From Anadara kagoshimensis (taxonomy: Eukaryota; Mollusca; Bivalvia; Arcoida; Arcidae): DNA of 64,000 nucleotides. This document shows, piece by piece, positions 52,529-64,000 of the stretch. The first letter of the stretch is position 1. Every line of letters begins with the position of its first letter. The notes under the pieces were generated by a model that was not told the origin of the DNA, made no database searches, and worked only from the letters and a program-made list of their open reading frames with translations. Location of the stretch: positions 10,150,502 to 10,214,501 of the forward strand of contig CM037874.1 of assembly GCA_021292105.1 (NCBI GenBank), written 5' to 3'. The translations under genes were made by a program, and so were the position numbers.

Positions 52529-52796
52529 TGTAATATGTATGTACATTTGTACTGTTAAATTTGTACTTGGAAATACTATATATACCGTTAAAGGGTATTG
52601 CGGTATTTAGATTATGTAAGACTTAATACCTTTGTTCTTTGTGACCGTGTCAGGTTAATACGGATAAATCTCTGTGTATTGTTAATTCTATAATCGGTTA
52701 TTGATCTAAATATATGTTTATCCTGTGTTTTTGTTTATTTATTTATCCATTTTTTGTTGTTGTTTGTTGTGTGTTGGTGGTTACTCTTACTATACA

Positions 52797-52961
52797 GTAC
52801 AGAAAGTTTAACAGCTATATCACAACAACTTTTCATATGAGACTACCGACTGCTGAAACCTATTTGCCGACAGCTTGTCCTCCGCTAGCTATCTATATCT
52901 CGGCAGCCGAGCTTCGACTCCATTTCGTTAGCCTAATGTTAAACTTGCAACAGGTCTGTAC
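52797..52961. mobile_element. Inverted-repeat element, family H copy 3
   Basis: Begins GTACAGAAAGTTTAAC and ends GTTAAACTTGCAACAGGTCT GTAC. The central CTAGCTATCTATATCTCGG matches copy 1. Confidence 0.65.
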
Positions 52962-53094
52962 TGTATATCCAGCTCCGCCTTGTTTTCAGTGAACTTGAAT
53001 AGATTGTTAGATAAAAGTCAATACTGCATACTTCTAATACTGAATTGATGGAAGAAAGCATCTGAGAATTAGTGTTATTTAAAATAATAGAAAT

Positions 53095-53222
53095 GCTTCG
53101 GTTCAATTTTTCTCTATTGTGTATTTGGTTTGATTGATTAACAAGTGTCTTTGTGGACTAAAGTTGATGTATTTTACCGGAGTTGATATTGTTTAATATA
53201 TTGTATGCCTTTGAGAGCTTTT
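53095..53222. repeat. Dispersed repeat pair, copy 2
   Basis: Counterpart of 50522-50650 in the same orientation, about 2.57 kb away. Confidence 0.7.
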
Positions 53223-54634
53223 TGAATTTGATACAATTGTGATTATATCATCTATTGGACAACATTTATTTGAGTGGAGTAAAGTAGATGGAATGTTAGT
53301 GAAGTGGAAAGTATGATGTACGTGTTAACATTTAGGATTTTTGAAATTTTGCTTTGATTTTTAGAAATCATGTTCAAACATAGGAAGTTCACACAAATTT
53401 CACTCACATAACATGCATTCTTGATTGATCTATAATAGAACAAAAATCTATAGGAATGATCTGAAGCTAGTGAATGCATATTTCTGTACTCTAACTTTTT
53501 TTTAGTCAACAAAGGCACGTGTAAAAAGTAATACGCACATTAAATTTATTTCAGTGTGAATTCTGTTTAAGATTTCTGCATACTAACATTACATATTCCT
53601 TTAATGTAAAAGTTACATATTTTATTTATTCACATTTCATGTAAGAATCCGACAACTAATTTTGATAAACATTCCTAAGTCAATAAGGGTACCATACAGC
53701 TGAAATACACAATATTGCAATAGTTCGTCCCGCAAACCTTAATTGGTCTAAGTTGTAATATAAGGGAAAAGAAATCACATTACTTGAAACAGCATATTTA
53801 AACAAAAATCTTGTAAACGTCCTTATACAATGTTTTACGATTTTGCACACGAGTATTTTATTATTAAAGCAAGTTTATTGCTATGTTTTAAACCACGTTT
53901 GCTGTTTTTAGCTTGCCGGAAATAAGGTGATACCCTATATAAAAAGTACTATATCCGCACCGCTGGACATTAAATCCAGTACCCGTTCAAAGTCGACTAT
54001 TTTATAATGAGTGCCACAATATGTTTTTGTTCAGTCTTGTCGTCTTGTTTGGGTGTTCTATGGTATTGCATCATACTCTTGGTTGTGATGGATGATGCCA
54101 AACTATGTGTTTTTTAATTGTGAAGTCCTTGATTCAATATTAATGCCATTTCTATATCGACAACTACATGTAATTTTAAGGGGGTATATAAGAAATCCAT
54201 GTCTGTCTGTCTGTCCGTTCGTCCGTGTGATTCTCAAGAGACAGTGTATATTTACTCTAAGACTTTAAATCGCTAAAACAAAAGATTATTTCAGTAAAAC
54301 ACGCTTCAATTATTTAGACATTCTAACGTCGGTAGATTATTTCTTTAATGTTAGATTTTTATTTCATTAATAACAAAAGGAAACTAGTAACTCTAAATAA
54401 AGACAATAAAAACGTATTTAGCATTATACATGCATTATTTAGCTAAATTCTGAATATCATCAACACAAATCAAACTTAAATAATTGATCAGTGACGTCAT
54501 AACTAATTATTTTAGACATAAAACAAAAATTTGCTAGCTTCAATGGTATCATTATGTTCTCCTAAATGTAATCTTACATCATTTATAAGACGAACTGTAC
54601 TGGTTGTCATTTTTGTCCTACAACATCATCATCG

Positions 54635-54674
<40 letters not shown>

Positions 54675-54710
54675 ATATACTAATATATAACAGCAGCAAC
54701 AACAACAATA

Positions 54711-54742
<32 letters not shown>

Positions 54743-56401
54743 TAATAATAATAAGTTCTCAAAGATAAAAACACTCTTGTACCTCTAAAGTACTACAGTA
54801 TTTAGACGAGAATGGGTACATTTGAAAGCTATATAATTTTGCCATTACACATTTCGTGTCTTTTCACAATCAAAAAGCGATTTTTATATGTTTTTCTTCT
54901 TTTTTTGTATAGTTTATAGGCACATTTCAGTTATATAATCAAATCAGGTTAGTTCATACTAAATTGCAATCTTCTAAATTAATACAAAGAAACTTGAGAA
55001 CAGCAGTGTTCAGGTACATTAATGATGTTTGGTTTTTTTTTTAAATGGAAATTAAATAAGCTGTTTAAAAAAAATTAAGATAAGTTCAGACCACGGAATT
55101 AGATAGGCTACATGAATACATTAAAACATTGCCTATTACATTAAATATGTTCTTTTGGGGACCACTGTATGTAAAATAAGTAAGATGGATTTCCGTTAAA
55201 ACCTTACAGAATGACTTGAAACCACATTAAGGGACATATTTTATAACTAAATCCAGTGACTGTTTAAAGTCAGGGGTTTTATATATCAGGAATCACTTAC
55301 CTATAACCCGTGATGCATTGTTTCTCCTGAAACATTGGTGATTGAACTATTCACACCCAATAAAAAGCGGCGTGGTGTAGTTTTGTCAAGTATAGGGACA
55401 ACGTATCCTATATCCTGATGATAATTTTAAAATGAGGTATATAAGCTGTCTCCGTTAGTTTTAAGCATTGAAAACAGTTTTGACGTGTTCTTGATACAAG
55501 CAAGAGGATACTTGTAATGTCCTATGATAAAGTATGATTCCTTATTCGTTCCCGGGATTCACTCTAATAAGTATCCTATTCACTGTATTGATTTTAATTA
55601 ATGGGAACGTAAATAAAACTCTTCAAAATTCAGTACAGGCAGGCATCGAAGTAACACGATAATTTAACAATAAAAATATAACTAAAATACTCTATGACGA
55701 AGCATTAATCCTAAATGACTCCTTGAACCGCGTAAACAAGTTCCTATCACACAATCCTTTAATCTGTTATCTGGATATAAAATTCATGTTTATAGCCGTT
55801 AATCCATGATGTTATATATTGAAAGCTTTTAATCCGTCATCTAGATGTAAAACCTATGTTTCGGAAGTCTCTATAATGTAGTCTTTACATAATGCTCCGT
55901 ACAATAACCGGAACCATTATCCTATTTATCTTTTAATAACCTCCCTAATGAATGCAATCCATATATATCGCCTATTATGAAAATTTTAATAATATTTTAC
56001 CACACACAAAAGACCGCCACTTGCTCTATTTTTAAATCAAATATCCATATTCATCACATATAACGGAATATGTGAATTTTAATTCTAACATGCACAAAAG
56101 GTTCTTGCTTGGTCTGTTTTCGTATCAAATCGAATTCAAATTGTAAAAAATGTAAATTAAGATACCTTTTTATATAAAATTGATGACATTTGATCGATTT
56201 GTTTCAATATGCAAAAAAAATAGATTATTTTTTTTCTTCAGAAATTCTTTAAGAATAAAAAACCATGAATATAAATAAATACACAATTTTTGAGGCTCTA
56301 AATGGAAGGTCAGTGACTTGGCATACAGTGTAAGCATATATCTGATTATTTATTTCAACAGATGAAAAAACTTATTTGTTTCACTCAAAAACACGCATTT
56401 T

Positions 56402-56450
<49 letters not shown>

Positions 56451-56940
56451 ATTGCAATACGAGCCAGTAGCATTTAATACAAATACTACATTAACTGAAT
56501 TGTGCAAGTCATGAAATTTTCCAGTGAACTTTTCAATATGAAACTGGAAAGAAAAATTATTTATCAAACATATTCTTCCTTCTGTTTTACAACAAAACGC
56601 GTATATATAGACTACTAATATACTCTCAAGACGAGGTCATGCTGGCAATATACAACGTAAAAATAAAAACACTTACAAGTGCGTTCCCAATGCATACTAA
56701 AACGGAAACATTTATTACTTTGATATTTCAGAAAAAAGTATTGTATGCCCTGAAATAATTTAAAACATAGAATTTAAAATCATGGCTTTGCAGCTTTTAT
56801 GATATAAAATAATTTTGAATAAATTTGGCAAAACTTGGTATTTCTAATCATAAATGTTCGTGTATTTGAAGGAAAACGTCACTAGCTCATCTGTTTCAAA
56901 GACCAAACTTTTTATTACACTATATGACGGAAATAGTAAT
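53223..56940. other. No gene seen; simple repeats
   Basis: No supported coding exon. It contains (ATC)n at 54624-54674, (TAA)n at 54703-54755, (TC)n at 56405-56449 and a GTCTGTCTGTCTGTCCGT cluster near 54200 related to the GGACGGAC part of 32915-33205. A consensus splice donor on the - strand at 55300 (TTATAG|GTAAGT) has a possible 26-nt exon behind it and might be an untranslated exon. Confidence 0.45.
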
Positions 56941-57056
56941 GTCATATACAACTTTTTTTAAAATTTAATCATAAATTACAGTCAAAAAGTGGTGTATTGT
57001 CTATTACCATATACCACTTTTTGAATGTATTTTATGATTAAAAATGTGGTATATGA
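56941..57056. repeat. Long imperfect palindrome
   Basis: The left arm GTCATATACAAC .. TAATCATAAATTACAG and TCAAAAAGTGGT mirrors the right arm ACCACTTTTTGA, TGTATTTTATGATTA and GTGGTATATGAC, around a loop of about 18 bp. It could fold as a stem of roughly 45 bp with a few bulges; possibly a short inverted-repeat transposon. Confidence 0.75.
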
Positions 57057-57322
57057 CAGTACCATAATGTGCAATGTATATCAGTATAGATGCTAGGCTT
57101 ATAAAACCTGATAATTAACCACTATCAGCGAAACATCCCCACTTTAAAATATATCAAATGCAGTAAAAATTGAAAGCGCCAGTATACCATTGACGCTTTT
57201 GATACCTATCAACTTTAATTTATGGGTAGTCGCGTGAATGTAGCATTGGTGCGCTTACAGCGCTTTTGAATGCTATTTTGGCTCAAATTGACATCACCAA
57301 ACAGAGCCGGGAGGCTGGATAG

Positions 57323-57396
57323 TGCAGACCGACCCCTTTATAACCAATGTTCTAGTAATCAGTACATCAAACGACCAATAGATTTTGTTGAACATG
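57323..57396. repeat. Local direct duplication, copy 1
   Basis: TGCAGACCGACCCCTTTATA to AACATG, repeated at 57454-57528 with a few differences and one 1-bp indel. Confidence 0.9.
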
Positions 57397-57453
57397 TAAC
57401 ACGTATAAGACATGGTATTCTACCATCATCGAGCACAGAAGGGGGGTTGTAAC

Positions 57454-57528
57454 TGCAGACCGACCCCTTTATAACCAACGTTCTAGTAATCAGTACATCA
57501 AACGACCCAGTAGATTTTGTTAAACATG
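57454..57528. repeat. Local direct duplication, copy 2
   Basis: Second copy of 57323-57396, separated by 57 bp. The open frames across the pair are not convincing genes. Confidence 0.9.
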
Positions 57529-59079
57529 ATCTAGATTTGTAAGATATAAAAGTTATTGTAACAAAATCTCTGCTATCAAAAAACAATAAATTAGAACCTA
57601 AAGTTAGTACTGTTTTTCTGGTCATTTAAATATTTGTTTGTAGGAGTTGAAATATAAAATTATTGATTTAGATATTATCTCTATTGTTGTCAATGAAATA
57701 TAATATTTGGGCATAAAATAGTTCTATAGTATAGATGGGGGTTTACCGAAGGGCAATGTTTGACAGACAAATATGAAGCAATGTATTTTTATTTGATTTG
57801 TGAATTTGTTAAACATATTGCATAATAATGTTGTGTCGCCTTTTACAAAGATATTTTATTAAAATACTTTAACAACTATTTCTATTTATAAAAATAAAAA
57901 GATATTATTATTTATTTCTATACATGTATATAAAATTGGTAAGTAAAGAGATCATCATTTACTCTAAAAATGGTGAAGGGGAAGCAGATATGGGTCAATT
58001 TCATTTTAAAAATATGCAAAGTTTTTTATCACAACCGATTGCATTTCGCATTTTAATTAAAAATTAATTATGAACTGTGACGGGTTTACGGATAAAGTTT
58101 CTCACTTTATTAAGGAATTCGATATCAGTTCTATTCTTCTTTATGACAAAACAGTAATTCTCTCTGATTTAATCATTTTAATGTTTTCTGTTAATTAACG
58201 TAATCAATGTTCAAGGTATTTGTCAAGAGTATGCCGCGGCAATCCACAATCTTATTAGCCATTTCCTTTAAATGGCTAACAATGTTTGAAAACCTATTTT
58301 ATTTAGCCCTTCATATATTTGTTTTCAGCAAGTTTGTGTAACCATTTTAACTGCTTTGACAAACTCTTACTGCATCCGTGCAATGCAACATTACCTGAAA
58401 GTCATCATACCCTTTTCAATACTCAACCAAACCAAACCCTCAGTAAATAACATTCGAACTCATTTATGGTGTTCTTTTCAATACACGCATTTACAAAAAT
58501 GTCCAACCTTATAACCGTTTATTTATTTCTTAACCAAATTTGTGAAAAACGCAACATTGTTTTGGGAAAAAAAATCAGCTGGTTAGCCACATTTTTGCAC
58601 CTTTATGATGGCCTTAAAATACCTACACAAAGTATACGTAACCTTTTTGGTCTGTATACCATATCCTAGTTCACTGCGTGTCAATCAGGACCATCAACGC
58701 AATCAAGGAGATATCAACTAATATAAAGGAATCATTAAACGGTTGATAAGGACTAGAACAAAACCGTACAACCGATGACAAGGCTTTATGGAATCTAGAC
58801 ATGTTAAACGATACCCCGATGATTTATGTATTAAATATAGAATAATACAGATCAAGATTATATATACGGCTATCTAAAATTATGATTAGGATATTTCTAG
58901 CAGTTTTGCATAGATATTTTGTTTAAATTTACGTGAAGTGCCTCGCCACAAATAAACACATATTATTTACTTTTGGGTTTTTGTTATGGTCACAGTATCG
59001 GTATTTGAAATGCATATGGTTCCGTAAATTTTTACATCTTCAGCAGGGATATTGCAAGCTTAGCTTAGTCTAATCACGA
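57529..59079. other. No gene seen
   Basis: AT-rich intergenic or intronic sequence; the short open frame at 58466-58669 has no recognisable feature. Confidence 0.45.
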
Positions 59080-59375
59080 ACCTAAAAAGTTTCATGACCG
59101 TCATCACAATATTGATAACTATGATGTCTATGTGTATCCCAATTTGTCCTGTATATAATTGACGTCCCATATTTCCATGTTCCTTTCATTTTCAATTTGT
59201 ATTACACACATAGCTGTTGTTACTAGCTAATCAGGATACGATTACCTTTCTGGAGCAACCTACAGGCTTAACTTCCCTCGAAGAAGCTCACGTGTTTAAC
59301 TTGCCAGTCTTCAAAGTTTTTGCTTTGTTTTGGGATTGTCATTTGGACATCGAGTAGTGTGTTTGTTTTTGATTA
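59080..59375 (-). repeat. Dispersed repeat family A, reverse orientation
   Basis: TTTCATGACCGTCATCACAA, TAATTGACGTCCCATATTTC, CTTTCTGGAGCAACC, AAGCTCACGTGTTTAACTTG, GGGATTGTCATTTGGACATC. Confidence 0.7.
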
Positions 59376-62300
59376 GTATGTCATGTAACATTTTCATGGG
59401 TTAAATTTCGAAACGTACACCAGTTGTTGATGAATTAAGAATGTATCCTTTTATGTACTTTCTGAACTTATAAACAGTAGTATTTGTCTTCAAAATACTT
59501 TAAACTGTTTTTTATAATTTGATCTTAAAAGATATTAAATGAATACAGTGGGTTTGTCCGATATACTTCTAAATGTAATTTATCAGATACTTTTTAATTA
59601 AACTATACTTATCTTTTAGATCCGATACCGGGTTAGCCATAGTTATGTAAACAAAATAAAGTACTTTGTTAGAAGTATGTACCTTTTTAAATAGTTTACA
59701 AACAAAGCTTTTTTTTATATAAAATTCTTTAGAAACAATGAACAAATTTCAAAAGTATAAAAGATAAAGAATTTGTAAAAATTAAGAAGCTTATGAAAAA
59801 CTTTTGACGGAATAGAACCAGAGCTAAGAAATAATCCAGTTTCATTAATGCTATTCATGTACTTAATAATCAGTCACTATAAAAACTACAATAAGCCTAG
59901 GTGCATTTTACAGCTATAGACTAGACGCTTTTCATTACAAATTTTTAAAGGCATTTCAGATAAGAAAAAAGTACACTCATTGAAGTTCAAAACATGCGTG
60001 AATGTAAATAAATATAGGAAGCTTCAGTTGCATCAAGTTTGCTAGCCAAGAGCCAGAGCAAAGTTGTTTGTAAATAACCAAAAACAATCAGGAACACGTT
60101 GCAATAAAATCCATGAAAGATGAAGAGGAATGAAAAACAGATTGCTAAGATTATTCATTAAACAGCTCACTAAGTTTGATAAGGTCACAAACATAACTGC
60201 AATATGCTTTCCATTTGTATCATAATGGTTCTACTTAACTTGTAATTACAACAGTTTATTGTAGTGAATACAATGTTCAGAATTAAAATATGAAAATAGC
60301 CTCATTGTATCAATTTTGACAAGGTAATTTGTTCTTAGCCAAGTACATAAATATATTTTAAGCTACAAATTTCTGCATAGAATTTAAACATTTAACTTAC
60401 CTTTATTTAGTCTCGGCGGACATTTAAATATTACTATTTTGGCGTGAAAATGATTTCGTTTAACACCATTTAACTAAAACAATGAAATGCCGAAGTCATA
60501 CATCTTTCTTATTATTTTTATTGTCAGCCTTTAAGAAAATTAAACGAATGTTCAGTATATAAATGTAATAATTCAGTTGATTGGTCAATAACAATATTGG
60601 TAACAACAATGTTTTCATGTACACAAAAGAAATAAAATCTCTTTTTACTAATATTGCAATTTCAAAACAATACTGCCAAAAAAAATAAAATATACAATTA
60701 CTTGTAACAAATATTTCAACGTCAAAGAATTTTATTTTTGGGGTGTCTATTTAATGTTTAAGTGAAAGATATACCCCCGAACCTATTGTTGTCCTTGTCT
60801 AGGGTGCCATTTTAAATTAGAAATACTTAATGATAAATGGTAAAAGCACAATAGAATTACACTGGTGTACTATTGAAGTTGTTTAAGGCCAAGTATTGGA
60901 GTGAAAATTATACCACCGTGTAGAAGCATTTATCATAACATTTATATTAGTTTTGTCAGATAATTGTCGGTCTTCATGTGTAGTTTACATATTGTGGTTT
61001 TATTCATCTTTCAAAATGCAGTCATTTATTTCGAAATTTTTACTGAGACCGGCATTCGAAAATAGACCAATATAAAAATTATATTTTCTGCCATGTTACT
61101 ACCTCTCAAAACTGAAAATGAACAAACTATAAAGTTCCACACTTAATTGATTGATTTGGGTTTTAAGTCTCAGTAAAGAATATTTCACTTATATCGAGAC
61201 GTCACCAGCTATAGGTGAAGTTGCAAAAATGACATTTACATTGCGCCCAGGAAGGGTTCTCTTAAAAATGAACAAAGCATTTAGCCCCTCATTTGAACAA
61301 CATCCATTAATTTTTTAGGGTTGATAAGTTAAACGACAATAACAAGTAGTTCTTTCAATTTCTCTTGCAAAAGAATCATAGAGCTTTGTTGTGTTTCAAC
61401 TACAAGATGTGGTTGGCATTGATTTTAGTTTGATGTCTCTTAAACAAAGCTACTGGGAATTGAAAAACTGCATAGACAGTCCTACTTTTTATTTTAATAA
61501 AAATATTTGAAAACAGCGGAAAATTGCTCTAGCTGTATTGACTTCTGGATAAATCTTTAGATGTCTTTTAACAACATAACAACACTCCGATTGGAATATT
61601 GGACCAATGTTCTCTTGCAAACAAAACTGCGGAAATGATTGCGAAATTAGCGTTGTTATTGATGGTGTTTAAATTACTATTACAATGAATATCTTATTGT
61701 AAATATTAATGAGTAACATTTAGATTCATGTTCATATTATATAATAATGATATTATTTCAAATTCAGGAGACAAGCGTACGCTGCTTTTGTCATAAAGTG
61801 CTCGAGATTACAATTAATGTTTCTGTTTCGGTGCAGGTTTTAAAGGTCATTTTGTCTACTAGATTACAATGAGCTAAATATGTCGTATTGATCATTAATT
61901 GAATCTCGCGCTGTTTTTAAATTCAAAATTGATAAATTAATTGCAAACTAAAAATATATGAATACTTACCTTTTTTACGGATACTTTTACATGTAGAGAT
62001 TCCAGTAACTATATTATTCGTTTTCTGATGTCTGAAACATTTCTCCATTTAGTACCCAATTTTTAACACCATTGATTGTTCTTCTTTGTTTAATAATTCA
62101 TCCTAGCTAAGAACATTGTCACATTTATGTACATCCTACTGATATTAAAATATTCATGATTGAAGCCATATTAAATGATTTAACCAACAATGTCTTTATT
62201 TAATTTACATTTCGACCCTTGACCTCGGGACATATTTGTAAAACTTTATATAACAGTAAACGTAGTATTCAAATATTATGGTATTTTGAAACTTAATTTT

Positions 62301-62449
62301 AAGGACGCTCTTTGGTAATGCCAGACATTTTTCTTAACACAGAGCAATAAATGGTTAATTTGAAAATAAGATAATAAGAATGAGGCAGCGTTATCTTTCT
62401 AAATATTGACTTTAAGGATACTGCTAGGCAAGGCCGAGGTTTATTAAGA
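59376..62449. other. No gene seen
   Basis: No supported exon. Two consensus donors on the - strand (60400, AATAAAG|GTAAGT; 61969, AAAAAAG|GTAAGTATT) have no convincing acceptors or coding capacity and may be chance or untranslated exons. The short repeat at 61157-61260 is the only repeat noted. Confidence 0.4.
61157..61260 (+). repeat. Dispersed repeat fragment shared with 5899-5990
   Basis: AATATTTCACTTATAT, CGAGAC and CCAGCTATAGGTGAAG in the same order as the left copy. Confidence 0.5.
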
Positions 62450-62755
62450 CCCTCACAAAATTAATGATAATCATAACAATATTGTTGATAAGAATGGTGT
62501 CTCGGTATCCCAAATTATCCTGGATATATTTGACGTCCAATAGTTCCATGTTCCTTCCATTCTCAGTTACAGTTTCACACGTGTTGGTTGTAGCTAGCTA
62601 AACAGGATGTGCTAACCCTTTTGAAACACCCGGTCTCAATTTCATTTGAGAGGTTCACATGTTTGACTAAATATGTCAGTTTTCAAACATTTTACTTTTT
62701 TGTTTTTTTCTTTTATTGTTATTTGATTAGTATGTTTGTTTTTTTATTTCACTTG
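62450..62755 (-). repeat. Dispersed repeat family A, reverse orientation
   Basis: AACAATATTGTTGATAAGAA, GGTATCCCAAATTATCCTGG, TTTGACGTCCAATAGTTCC, TAGCTAGCTAAACAGGATGT, AACACCCGGTCTCAATTTC, then a T-rich version of the start. Confidence 0.7.
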
Positions 62756-64000
62756 ATAGACATTAAGCATTCAAGGACACGCCACAATTAACCAGAGACA
62801 AAGGAAAACATAATATGCGGCAAGCACTTATTGAGCCCACTAATATGAAACTTCCGATTTGTGACAAGCACTGCATATATAAACACAGTAACTTATAATT
62901 CCAAAACTCTAGATCTATTTTAACAAAGTGCACTCTTTAAGATATTTCAAAATTTAAAAAAAATCTATTTTTATGCAACGTTTCTGGAAATAAAATATAT
63001 GAAACCCCATACCAAGCTTTGTTGACATGCGTCGCCTTAACCCTTAATGAAAAGATATGAATTCTAACATCAATATTATCCTATCAAACTTATTGTTGTA
63101 CAAATGAACTTTAATGTGTAAATTGAAATTTCAGATTAGTTTTAAGTTATGTCCATGTATTTTTTTCTTGTACAAACAAAACAGTTATATATTGTACCAT
63201 GTAACTACCAAATCAACACTTTCATTGTGGCCATTCAAAACATGCATTAGATTAATATTTCAACATGCTTTTATTTGATAAAAATATGTTCATAATTTAG
63301 TGTAAGTTTTAGACAAACAACTTCTCTGTTTATTCAGGAACTGATCTTGAACAAATATGAATATTAAACCTTATTATGATATTTAATATATGTGAGGTAA
63401 TATCAATGTATGCATTCTTATACACTGAGAATCGTTTTAAAATTAACTGAAATAAGTAGGATAGGATGAAATGCACGCTTTTAATTAAATCTTTCGTGAC
63501 GATATTTCATTTATTTTCACTAATTCACATATTAATATTTTTACAAGAGATAGCAAATGACAAATTACATTTTTTGTTAAATTCAAGGTATGCAGTCTTG
63601 TTTCCCTGGCGCCATGCTTCATATAAGTACATATAGATACATATTGTAATTTAAAAAGTATTTACTTGGCAACTGTCAACATGACCAAGAACGAGATATA
63701 AATACAAAATAATGAAAGACACAAGACAAACGCATATCTGGGCCATTGGTTATAAATTCCCCGACATTGGACGGACACTGGAGCAAAAGTTAAGTGATGT
63801 AAAACTGGAAATATACCCTTTGTCGTCAAAAGTTATTATAGATAACCGTGTTCAATAATGCTGGAACCAAATGCAACGCATAAAGGAAAAGGTATTATTT
63901 CAAAGGAAATGATATGAAATATACAAATAGGACTTGCAGTTTTATAACATTGTTATGATATAAATCTGATGTTTGGGCCTTTTATTTGTCTTCAAGGTCA
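62756..64000. other. No gene seen
   Basis: AT-rich sequence to the window edge with no supported exon or recognised repeat. Confidence 0.45.

Noticed and set aside
57270..57625. Open frames on both strands at the 57.3-57.6 kb duplication
   Set aside because: They arise from the local 75-bp direct duplication and show no conserved feature.
1..64000. Endogenous virus or LTR retrotransposon
   Set aside because: No gag, protease, integrase, env-like block or paired long terminal repeats was seen; all RT traces are LINE-type.

Overview
The window is eukaryotic nuclear DNA, AT-rich, with GT/AG introns, few exons, and several families of short interspersed repeats. A lophotrochozoan, most likely a bivalve mollusc, is inferred from the repeat landscape: tRNA-headed SINEs, short inverted-repeat elements, LINE relics and frequent TACATGTA words. 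The species is not resolved.

Three protein-coding loci can be supported. (1) At the left edge, + strand, is the last coding exon (2-682) of a protein with a CtBP-type PLDLS motif and a C-terminal C2H2 finger. A long AT-rich probable 3'UTR follows. (2) A complete 13-exon gene on the - strand (40137 down to 19456) encodes a 1,075-residue homologue of HPS4. HPS4 is the BLOC-3 subunit that, with HPS1, activates Rab32/Rab38 for lysosome-related organelles. I assembled it exon by exon from conserved blocks, splice sites and phase; every junction keeps frame and the C-terminus ends KHNINLL. Two copies of a MiT/TFE M-box-like 10-mer lie just upstream of its ATG. (3) A 508-codon intronless coding block on the - strand (47752-49278) encodes a basic, low-complexity protein I do not recognise, preceded by a splice acceptor and a uORF.

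The rest is mostly repeats. By region: 6-16 kb has a dispersed repeat called family A here, a LINE relic, and a three-unit tandem array (9.5-13.3 kb) packed with G-rich/C-rich hairpins. 19.9-24.2 kb, in the last HPS4 intron, has two arrays of a 24-bp minisatellite (38 and 86 full units) inside a tandem duplication whose right edge lies in the exon 12 splice donor. The minisatellite core appears to derive from family A. 26.7-27.9 kb has local tandem duplications. 30-39 kb has HPS4 exons interleaved with tRNA-derived SINEs (family B). 41.4-44.2 kb has a LINE split by another LINE with an 8-bp target-site duplication. 44.7-45.0 kb has a full-length SINE with an 11-bp target-site duplication. 51.7-53.0 kb has three inverted-repeat elements of one family. 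From about 49.4 kb to the right end I see no convincing exon.

No CRISPR array, virus or bacterial-type system is visible. The most unusual structure is the intronic minisatellite and its junction with the splice donor.
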